Assembly: GCA_007135845.1 (NCBI GenBank)
Contig: SLIC01000207.1
Span: forward strand, 1 to 7,888
Reading direction: 5' to 3'
DNA from: Candidatus Brevefilum sp.
Lineage (GTDB): Bacteria > Chloroflexota > Anaerolineae > Anaerolineales > Anaerolineaceae
DNA length: 7,888 bases
Below, in pieces: positions 1-5,120 of the stretch. The notes beneath the pieces are model-generated. The model ran no database searches. It saw only the letters and a program-made list of their open reading frames with translations, and had not been told where the DNA came from. The stretch's first letter is position 1; each line of letters begins with the position of its first letter. The position numbers were made by a program, and so were the translations under genes.

Positions 1-634
1 CAGGCCGAGTCTTAGCGTGGAAATAAGGATCGGTATTGCCAGCAGACAGGGCTTCTTCCACAAGGATGTCAATGATGTCACCATTTTCTGCATGCACCAA
101 AGTTAAAATACCAGCAGCATTGGCGAGCCGCATCACCCGGAAGATCTCACCGTCATATAATCGCAAGCGACCATTGTAAGCTGTGAAAACTTTCAGGCTG
201 GTGATGCCTAAATCGGGCAGAGAAAAGATCTCTTTTGCCACATCCTGGTCGAAGCGTGTGATGTTCATGTGGAATCCATAATCAACCGATGCTTTTGGGT
301 CTGCCTTGGCGCGCCACCTGGTGATATTTTCTTCAAGCGTACCCTCATCTTGGGGCACAAAATCTATGACAGTGGTCGTACCGCCAAAGGCTGCTGCCTT
401 CCCTCCAGTGTAATGATCATCGGAAGAAATTGTGTTGAACATCGGCAAGTCAAGGTGAACATGTGGGTCAACACCACCGGGCAGCACGTATAAGTCTGTC
501 GCGTCCACCACTTCAGCGCTTGGATGGGTCAGATCCTGTCCGATCATGCTGATCTGCTCGCCTTCAACAAGGATGTCCGCCTTAAATGTTTCACCAGCGG
601 TAATCAAGGTGCCATTTTTTATCAGTAAAGCCAT
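1..634 (-). CDS. Dihydropyrimidinase / D-hydantoinase family amidohydrolase (partial, N-terminal 211 residues)
   Basis: This cyclic-amidase gene runs off the left edge, so the C-terminal half is missing (the family is usually about 460 residues). The family hydrolyses the ring amide of dihydropyrimidines or hydantoins to N-carbamoyl amino acids in the cytoplasm, using two metal ions. Visible metal-site residues are His58 and His60 in GGVDPHVHLD, the carbamylation lysine Lys148 in GITSLKVF, and His181 in LVHAENG. Tyr153 in the AYNG motif matches the usual substrate-site tyrosine. The start at 634 is supported by GGAG (643-646) with an 8-nt spacer. The gene is divergent from csp across a long intergenic region. 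The other window genes (carbamoyltransferase, carbamate kinase, PLP lyases) suggest ureide or purine-derived substrates, like HyuA of E. coli, rather than only pyrimidines. The family is near certain and the substrate is not determined. Confidence 0.93.
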   Translation of the reverse strand, partial: MALLIKNGTLITAGETFKADILVEGEQISMIGQDLTHPSAEVVDATDLYVLPGGVDPHVHLDLPMFNTISSDDHYTGGKAAAFGGTTTVIDFVPQDEGTLEENITRWRAKADPKASVDYGFHMNITRFDQDVAKEIFSLPDLGITSLKVFTAYNGRLRLYDGEIFRVMRLANAAGILTLVHAENGDIIDILVEEALSAGNTDPYFHAKTRP

Positions 635-963
635 TGTTATCACTCCATGTACGATTAATAGTTTTTATCCTTATTGATTTTAACTGATATTACCAGATAT
701 GAAGTTACAAATCGATATTTTGTTGAAACTATTTTGGTGGACTAAATTGAACCACACACCCCTTTTTACTGTGCGGCATACTCCGAATTAGGTGTGCGAC
801 ATGACCGGAATATGCATAAGGTCTAATGTGATTGCGTCAGTAAACAATGTGAAAAAATATTTTATAAGAAATTCAAAACAGCAAATTGGTAACAATATCT
901 ATTTTGCCGTAAAAACAAACCCATTGCAGAACTTGTTTTGCCACGGTGAGATCGTGACCTAAG
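635..963. other. Intergenic stretch between the hydantoinase gene and the structured region
   Basis: No credible coding region is seen on either strand. It holds the ribosome binding site of the hydantoinase gene (643-646), an AT-rich block (about 845-915) and an imperfect inverted repeat at 776-815 listed separately. TTTTGC (936-941) and GCAAAA (963-968) could pair around a CACG/CGTG stem (942-945/953-956), competing with the hairpin at 964-1010. I could not place a convincing sigma-70 promoter for the hydantoinase gene. Confidence 0.5.
776..815. repeat. Imperfect inverted repeat, 10-bp arms
   Basis: Arms GCATACTCCG (776-785) and CGGAATATGC (806-815) pair at 9 of 10 positions; the mismatch is C781 against A810. 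The centres lie about 30 bp apart and the right arm runs into the palindrome TATGCATA (811-818). It lies 142 bp upstream of the hydantoinase start, so an operator for a regulator of that gene is possible. A chance repeat or an RNA hairpin cannot be excluded. Confidence 0.35.
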
Positions 964-1010
964 CAAAATATTCGTTGTTTGAGTCCCGCGGGGATTCCAG
1001 AATATGTTTG
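964..1010 (+). ncRNA. Candidate RNA hairpin (two stacked stems)
   Basis: An outer stem pairs CAAAATATTC (964-973) with GAATATGTTTG (1000-1010), leaving only G1006 bulged. An inner stem pairs GAGTCCC (981-987) with GGGATTC (991-997) around the triloop GCG. The G983-T995 pair is a wobble in plus-strand RNA but a C-A mismatch in minus-strand RNA, which favours the plus strand. No T-run follows, so it is not a simple terminator. I recognise no known RNA family. It may belong to one larger RNA with the structure at 1096-1218. Confidence 0.4.
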
Positions 1011-1095
1011 GTAACAAGATCAATGCCGAACTGTAATCGTATTTGCTCCCTTTTGGATAATTTCAATAACCCCAGGGGTCTTTATTTTATTCAAC

Positions 1096-1218
1096 GATCG
1101 CAGCGGTCTCCCGATGGGCGCATTTTCATTACTTCCAAACAGACTTACTGGAGAGCTGCGGGTAAATGCGCTCGCTGTACCTTACAGGAGATCTCGCACT
1201 CAGGAGACCAGCAAGATC
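1096..1218 (+). ncRNA. Candidate structured RNA with multi-stem fold and possible pseudoknot
   Basis: A closing stem pairs GGTCTCC (1105-1111) with GGAGACC (1203-1209); GATC (1096-1099) and GATC (1215-1218) can extend it across an internal loop. Inside it, GGGCGCATTT (1116-1125) pairs with AAATGCGCTC (1164-1173), ten consecutive pairs including one G-U wobble (G1117-T1172). That helix encloses TTCCA (1133-1137) with TGGAG (1149-1153). A further small hairpin pairs CTGT (1175-1178) with ACAG (1184-1187). TCGCAGC (1098-1104) can also pair with GCTGCGG (1155-1161), which would form a pseudoknot or an alternative state. The wobbles favour plus-strand RNA. It lies about 250 nt upstream of csp. It does not match any riboswitch, tRNA, tmRNA, 6S or RNase P pattern I know; pairs were found by eye. 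Confidence 0.45.
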
Positions 1219-1281
1219 AAAAACACGTCTACACAGGAACTCCCTCATTATCCAACATGTTTTCATCACATAAAAAGCGTA

Positions 1282-1309
1282 TTGACTTAATTTTTTCTTA
1301 GGGTAGTAT
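1282..1309 (+). promoter_or_regulatory. Predicted sigma-70 promoter of csp
   Basis: The -35 box TTGACT (1282-1287) is separated by 16 nt from TAGTAT (1304-1309), which would start a transcript near 1316 and give a leader of about 148 nt, long as in many cold-shock genes. TATTCT (1307-1312) is an alternative -10. An 8-bp inverted repeat, TGACTTAA (1283-1290) and TTAAGTCA (1321-1328), brackets the core promoter. Confidence 0.5.
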
Positions 1310-1366
1310 TCTTAATGTAGTTAAGTCAGTTTTGGTTAATGAAGGTTAGCTTCACGAAAGGCAACG

Positions 1367-1400
1367 ATCGTCCAGACTTGCGGAGACTGGGCGGTTTTTT
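1367..1400 (+). terminator. Intrinsic terminator or attenuator inside the csp leader
   Basis: ATCGTCCAG (1367-1375) pairs with CTGGGCGGT (1387-1395) with two G-U wobbles. After an A-A mismatch, CT (1377-1378) pairs with AG (1384-1385) around loop TGCGG. Six T residues follow (1395-1400). The form is that of a complete Rho-independent terminator, yet it ends 63 nt before the csp start and lies downstream of the only good csp promoter. It therefore either attenuates csp or ends a separate upstream RNA. Confidence 0.65.
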
Positions 1401-1463
1401 GTTGCAGACCAATCAATGGCTTGAGATTAAACGATTTAGTAACACAAAAAGGAAATATTTAGA

Positions 1464-1673
1464 ATGTCAGAAAAAGAAATTGGAACCGTAAAATGGTTCA
1501 ACGACGCAAAAGGTTATGGTTTTATCGCTCGTGAAGGCGCTGATGATGTTTTTGTTCATCATACTGCGATCATGGGTTCAGGCTTTAAATCTTTGCGTGA
1601 AGAACAGCAAGTGGAATTCTCCGTAGAACAAGGTCCGAAGGGCCTGCAAGCTGTAGACGTCCAACCCCTCTAA
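1464..1673 (+). CDS. Cold-shock domain protein (CspA family)
   Basis: This 69-residue protein is one cold-shock domain, a five-stranded OB-fold that binds single-stranded RNA and DNA. It acts as an RNA chaperone and, in CspA and CspE of E. coli, as a transcription antiterminator. Both nucleic-acid motifs are intact: RNP1 KGYGFI (16-21) and RNP2 VFVHH (29-33), with the usual KWFN (10-13) before them. Length is normal for the family. The start at 1464 follows AAGGA (1449-1453) with a 10-nt spacer. It is the only plus-strand gene in the window and is transcribed as a single unit: it has its own promoter, a long leader holding a terminator-like hairpin, and a strong terminator after it. That leader makes post-transcriptional autoregulation plausible. 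The stop is followed by a further palindrome, CACTTG/CAAGTG (1688-1701). Confidence 0.97.
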   Translation: MSEKEIGTVKWFNDAKGYGFIAREGADDVFVHHTAIMGSGFKSLREEQQVEFSVEQGPKGLQAVDVQPL

Positions 1674-1723
1674 GCCCCTACGAAGCACACTTGAACAAGT
1701 GGGCAATACTAGGTAAAAGAATT

Positions 1724-1755
1724 ACCGGCCAGGTTTCCGCAAACTGGCCGGTTTT
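1724..1755 (+). terminator. Intrinsic terminator of csp, probably bidirectional
   Basis: A 12-bp stem, ACCGGCCAG..TTT (1724-1736, one extra G bulged) with AAACTGGCCGGT (1741-1752), closes the tetraloop CCGC. TTTT (1752-1755) follows on the plus strand. On the minus strand the stem is followed by a T-rich run (TAATTCTTTT), so it can also end the convergent gene at 1781-2338. Confidence 0.88.
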
Positions 1756-1780
1756 GATTCATAACACAGGGAAAGCGTTA

Positions 1781-2338
1781 TTAGAGATCACGAAATTGCC
1801 CCAATAACGCCAGGATCACCGGGTCAATCACTGATTCGGGCAAATCTTCAGCCTTGTACTCATTTGCCCTGAGGGCGCGTTCACGCAGGGTATGCCACAG
1901 CACTTCCCGGTCATCCTGTGACTTGATGACCAGGTCGTTGACTGTCTGAGCGGTTTGAAACATCTCACCGGTGGTATAGAAAAAGGTGATCCGCTTCCAA
2001 TCCCCTGCTGGGATGGGCTTTTCCAGGCGCTGCAATGGACCAATTTGCAGTTTAAAGTACTCTTCGTGGGCACGGGGATGGTCCGGTTCATCGCGAATCA
2101 GATCCCGGCGGCGAGTCAGCTCGTGGCCAAGGATTTCTGCCACATAAGCAATCTGCCAGCGCTCACCCTCACCAAAAGTTTTCGTTTGGTAAAAGGCTAA
2201 ATAATCAACTGAAACAACTTTTGGTGCACTTTTTAGGGGAATTCGATACCAGCCAAACAGACGTGCAATATCAAAGTCACGCTGGTTGGGCAAGATCACA
2301 ACCAGAATTAAAGCTGTTTCTGGCAGGGTAACATTCAT
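1781..2338 (-). CDS. Conserved-type protein of unknown function, 185 residues
   Basis: I do not assign a function. The protein looks soluble, with no signal peptide. It starts with a hydrophobic strand-like segment (9-17) and then PNQRDFDIARLFGWYRIP (17-34). Other segments that look conserved are YLAFYQTKTFG (46-56), the charged RRRDLIRDEPDHPRA (76-90) and GPLQRLEKPIP (100-110). From memory, proteins with a similar GWYRIP-YLAFY-DEPDHPRA-GPLQRL layout are annotated as hypothetical in Chloroflexota; this was not checked. The start is supported by GAAGG (2346-2350) with a 7-nt spacer, and a promoter can be placed just upstream (2375-2402). It is the last gene of the minus-strand series, 174 nt after the PLP gene and separated from it by a repeat element, so it is probably transcribed on its own. 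It converges on csp. Confidence 0.85.
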   Translation of the reverse strand: MNVTLPETALILVVILPNQRDFDIARLFGWYRIPLKSAPKVVSVDYLAFYQTKTFGEGERWQIAYVAEILGHELTRRRDLIRDEPDHPRAHEEYFKLQIGPLQRLEKPIPAGDWKRITFFYTTGEMFQTAQTVNDLVIKSQDDREVLWHTLRERALRANEYKAEDLPESVIDPVILALLGQFRDL

Positions 2339-2374
2339 AGAAACACCTTCACTTGGGATGGTTGAGAAAATTTT

Positions 2375-2402
2375 ATCATAATTTTTTTGAAAAATTGGTG
2401 AA
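2375..2402 (-). promoter_or_regulatory. Predicted promoter of the 185-residue protein gene, with the -35 in the repeat
   Basis: On the minus strand TTCACC (2397-2402) is followed after 16 nt by TATGAT (2375-2380), which differs from TATAAT at one position. This would start transcription about 30 nt before the ATG at 2338. The -35 hexamer is made by the outermost heptad of the repeat element, so the repeat may supply part of this promoter. Confidence 0.4.
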
Positions 2403-2507
2403 TTGTGAGTGGTGAATCGTGAATAACTAAATAGTGCACACTTCAGAAATGCGCACTATTAAACGACCACTTTATCCCCCATTCACTGTTCACTATTCAC
2501 AATTCAC
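2398..2507. repeat. Heptad inverted-repeat element A
   Basis: The left arm is four consecutive 7-mers, GTGAATT, GTGAGTG, GTGAATC and GTGAATA (2398-2425). The right arm is four inverted 7-mers, CATTCAC, TGTTCAC, TATTCAC and AATTCAC (2480-2507). Between them is a stem AATAGTGC (2430-2437) with GCACTATT (2453-2460). It fills the gap between the PLP gene and the unknown gene, with its right arm ending 5 nt from the PLP stop codon. Element B (4040-4153) has the same design. Confidence 0.8.
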
Positions 2508-2512
2508 TGTAC

Positions 2513-3979
2513 CTACAGCAACCCAACACGTTCGTTGAATTCCTTGATCTTGGCGTCAATCTCGGGAACCTGGGCCTGGATGTCAGTCCAGTAATCGCGC
2601 TGGTACCATTGTGCCTGGATTTCTTCGTATGTCTTGCCTTGCTGCTCAACCCAGGTGAAGTATTTCAGGTTGTGGATGCGTTTCTTGCCGGTGTAGGTCA
2701 GGTCTTCCATGTAATCCGTGGTGACACCTTTCAACCAGCGGGCATCATCAACTGCCGCTTGCTTATCACTATATTCGCCCATCTCTTCACGCAGTTCAAC
2801 CAGGCGACTTTCGTACAACTCCATGCCGTCTGTCAACACGGTCAAGACAATATCATTTTCACCCAATTCCAAATATTTGGCTGTTTTGATCGCGGTGAGA
2901 ACATTAGAAATACCTGAGAAACCGAGCAGGTCTAAATTGGACACAAGTTCCTCGGGAACGCCGGACTTAACCAGATGTGCCTTGCCTTCAGGCTCGTTGA
3001 ACAATCGCGAAATGTTGACAACCGCATTATCATCAATGGCAACCACAAAATCCGTGTTAGCAGTGTTGTGTACCCACGGCACATGCTTGTCACCAATTCC
3101 CTCAATACGGTGCGCACCAAACCCGTTATTCAACAGGGTAGGACACTGGACGGCTTCTGAGGCAGCAATATAACTGCCCGGGAAGAGCTGTTTCAGATAG
3201 TCACCGCTGGCAATTGTACCTGCTGAGCCCGTTGCTGAGACCATACCGCGGTAATCATCGCTGGGTCCCATAATCTCCTTGAGAACCTCCTCAAAAGCAG
3301 AACCTGTAATCGCGTAATGCCATAGGTAATTGCCCATCTCATCGAACTGGTTGAAGATCATCAAATCCTGGCCCGAGTTGCGCAGTTCCCAGCATTTATC
3401 AAAGATCTCTTTGACATTCGATTCAGAACCAGGTGTCTTGATCGTCTCACCAGCCACATTAGCCAGCCACTCAAAGCGTTCCTGGCTCATTCCTTCTGGC
3501 AAGATGGCGATGGATTCACAGGCTAATAATGCTGAATCATAAGCACCGCCGCGGCAGTAATTGCCAGTAGAAGGCCATACTGCTTTTTGCGTGGTGGGAT
3601 CAAACTGCCCGGTCACCAAACGCGGCACAAGACAGCCAAAGGCTGCACCAACTTTATGCGCACCTGTGGGGAACCACTTACCCACCAAAGCGACAATTCG
3701 AGCAGGTGTGCCTGTCAGGCTTTCAGGAAACTCCATGTAGTTCACGCCGCCAAACTGACCGCCACTTGCTGTCGGTTCGTTGTGCCAGGATATCCGAAAC
3801 AAGTTGCGAGGATGAATGTCCCATAAACCAATCCCTTTGAGCTCTTCCTTGATCTTATCCGGGATCAAGGCTGGATTCCGCATTTGCTCATAGGTGGGAA
3901 TAACGATGTTTCGTTCACGAACGCGTTGAATCGTGCGCTCAAGACGATCTGGATGTACTGTTAAATCAATTCTTGCCAT
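2513..3979 (-). CDS. Fold-type-II PLP-dependent enzyme of unknown substrate (cysteine synthase / threonine synthase superfamily)
   Basis: This 488-residue enzyme belongs to the tryptophan synthase beta superfamily of PLP enzymes, which carry out beta-elimination or replacement on amino acids in the cytoplasm. Lys109 in GAHKVGAAFG is the expected Schiff-base lysine. PSTGNYCRGGAY (136-147) is the expected substrate/cofactor loop, with Asn140 probably contacting the PLP ring. SATGSAGTI (248-256) is the expected phosphate-binding loop. It is longer than cysteine synthase (about 310) and diaminopropionate ammonia-lyase YgeX (about 400), with extra sequence before the lysine and a C-terminal tail from about 400 rich in aromatic and charged residues. 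The lysine and loop contexts are unlike standard CysK, IlvA or ThrC, so it is probably a separate subfamily. The start at 3979 follows AGGAG (3987-3991) with a 7-nt spacer. Repeat elements lie on both sides. A role in amino acid or ureide breakdown is inferred from neighbours only. Confidence 0.9.
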   Translation of the reverse strand: MARIDLTVHPDRLERTIQRVRERNIVIPTYEQMRNPALIPDKIKEELKGIGLWDIHPRNLFRISWHNEPTASGGQFGGVNYMEFPESLTGTPARIVALVGKWFPTGAHKVGAAFGCLVPRLVTGQFDPTTQKAVWPSTGNYCRGGAYDSALLACESIAILPEGMSQERFEWLANVAGETIKTPGSESNVKEIFDKCWELRNSGQDLMIFNQFDEMGNYLWHYAITGSAFEEVLKEIMGPSDDYRGMVSATGSAGTIASGDYLKQLFPGSYIAASEAVQCPTLLNNGFGAHRIEGIGDKHVPWVHNTANTDFVVAIDDNAVVNISRLFNEPEGKAHLVKSGVPEELVSNLDLLGFSGISNVLTAIKTAKYLELGENDIVLTVLTDGMELYESRLVELREEMGEYSDKQAAVDDARWLKGVTTDYMEDLTYTGKKRIHNLKYFTWVEQQGKTYEEIQAQWYQRDYWTDIQAQVPEIDAKIKEFNERVGLL

Positions 3980-4039
3980 TTTGTTGCTCCTAATCTAATT
4001 CTTCAACTTGTATTGTTTGTGTTTGTTTCCACTAACTTG

Positions 4040-4153
4040 GTGAATAGTGATTGGTGAGTGGTGAATGGTCAAAAAAACGTACCACTAACTGAACTTCCTG
4101 TTCAGTGCGCAGCCTCCTTTAGGACAATTCTCTATTCACTATTCACTATTCAC
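4040..4153. repeat. Heptad inverted-repeat element B
   Basis: The left arm is GTGAATA, GTGATTG, GTGAGTG and GTGAATG (4040-4067). The right arm is AATTCTC, TATTCAC, TATTCAC and TATTCAC (4126-4153). The core holds a perfect 7-bp hairpin, ACTGAAC (4088-4094) and GTTCAGT (4100-4106). The arms match element A in unit length and unit number, but the cores differ. The last 15 nt lie within the glycosyltransferase gene and supply its final codons and stop. Confidence 0.82.
4071..4106 (-). terminator. Possible terminator of the glycosyltransferase gene, inside repeat element B
   Basis: Read on the minus strand, the 7-bp hairpin at 4088-4106 (loop of five) is followed 10 nt later by seven T residues (4071-4077). 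The gap between stem and T-run is longer than usual, so termination may be weak. Confidence 0.35.
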
Positions 4154-5113
4154 TTTATCAATATTAACGTCATTACCATCGAAACCTTCTGGTGCTTCTG
4201 CAACGATATACAATGGTCTATTCTTGGTTTCATCGTAGATGCGGCCGATATATTCACCAATGATGCCAAGGCTGATCAGCTGCACACCGCCCAAAAACAG
4301 CACGATGATCAGCGTGGTGGCCTGGCCCAGCAGAGCGCTGCCTGTGATCAAACGCAAGATTGCCACTACTGGAATCGCCAAAACGCTCAACCCAGCCGCA
4401 AAGAATCCAATATAGGTAGCCAGTTGGAGTGGGAAGTACGAAAAGCTGGTAACAGCATTCAATGCCAGTTTAACCATCTTACTTAGGGGATATTTTGTTT
4501 CACCGGCGTAACGGGGTTGACGCTTATAGGGGACACCCACCTGTCTAAAACCCACCCAGGCGGACATGCCGCGTAAGAAACGATGCTTCTCTCGCATTTG
4601 ACGCATCACCGCGATGACTTTTTTATCCATCAGGCGAAAATCGCCAGCATCCAGGGGAATATCCACATCCGTAATGCGAAAGATCACCCGGTAAAACAAA
4701 CTCGCTGTGGCAGTTTTGAACCAGGATTCACCCTGACGTTCTTCACGAACTGCATATACCACCTCGTATCCTTCACGCCACTTATCAATCAACTTCAGGA
4801 TCACCTCGGGTGGATCCTGCAGATCTGCATCGATGATAATCACAGCATCACCACGGCAGTAATCCACACCGGCGGTGACGGCAATCTGGTGCCCAAAATT
4901 ACGGGCAAAGATCACCGGCCGAACCCGCGCATCGTTTTCAGCCAGCTTGCGGATGATATCGGTCGAACCATCAGATGAACCGTCATCTACCAGGATTAAT
5001 TCCCAGGGTTCCCCTGTGCGATCCATCACCTCCCGCAACCGCGGGTAAAGCTCAGGAATGTTTTCCAGTTCATTATAAATGGGTGCAATAATGGAGAAAG
5101 TCGGGGTGGTCAT
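4139..5113 (-). CDS. GT2 glycosyltransferase, DPM1/GtrB-like (polyprenyl-phosphate sugar transferase type)
   Basis: This 324-residue membrane-anchored glycosyltransferase would move a sugar from a nucleotide donor to a polyprenyl phosphate on the cytoplasmic face. The GT-A domain shows SIIAPIYNE (7-15), the nucleotide-binding [10 protein letters not shown] (41-50) and the metal-binding DADLQD (95-100). GDFRLMD (157-163), [13 protein letters not shown] (177-189) and [12 protein letters not shown] (202-213) are typical of the GtrB/DPM1 group. Two membrane helices follow (about 229-256 and 266-290). An in-frame extension to 5212 exists, but it overlaps the preceding gene by about 90 nt and has no family similarity, so the start at 5113 is chosen. 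That ATG lies 7 nt after the preceding stop, with only a weak GGA close to it, so translation is probably coupled. The last codons and TAG come from repeat element B. A cell-envelope role is expected, which is odd among catabolic genes. Confidence 0.93.
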   Translation of the reverse strand: MTTPTFSIIAPIYNELENIPELYPRLREVMDRTGEPWELILVDDGSSDGSTDIIRKLAENDARVRPVIFARNFGHQIAVTAGVDYCRGDAVIIIDADLQDPPEVILKLIDKWREGYEVVYAVREERQGESWFKTATASLFYRVIFRITDVDIPLDAGDFRLMDKKVIAVMRQMREKHRFLRGMSAWVGFRQVGVPYKRQPRYAGETKYPLSKMVKLALNAVTSFSYFPLQLATYIGFFAAGLSVLAIPVVAILRLITGSALLGQATTLIIVLFLGGVQLISLGIIGEYIGRIYDETKNRPLYIVAEAPEGFDGNDVNIDKVNSE

Positions 5114-5120
5114 ATTTCCA

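Noticed and set aside
1066..1090. Possible terminator at CCCCAGGGG followed by TCTTTATTTTAT
   Set aside because: The stem would be only about four pairs with a three-base loop; too weak to call.
960..1260. tRNA, tmRNA, 6S, RNase P RNA or known riboswitch
   Set aside because: No T-loop/CCA pattern, no GAGGAAAGTCC-like core and no riboswitch consensus that I recognise; kept only as an unassigned structured RNA.
975..1301. Open frame of 108 codons with a TTG start
   Set aside because: No ribosome binding site, no recognisable domain, and it runs across the structured stems and the csp promoter; most likely a chance frame.
2718..3173. 151-codon plus-strand frame opposite the PLP gene, and similar frames opposite the other enzymes (for example 6679-7095)
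   Set aside because: They are antisense shadows of strongly supported enzyme genes, with no ribosome binding sites or domains.
4113..4120. Perfect Shine-Dalgarno-like AAAGGAGG on the minus strand inside repeat element B
   Set aside because: No start codon at a usable distance and no open frame follows; it appears to be part of the repeat core.
2398..4153. CRISPR array or direct tandem repeat reading of the GTGAAT units
   Set aside because: Units are 7 bp, contiguous and in inverted arms, without spacers of 25-45 bp; no cas genes are seen.
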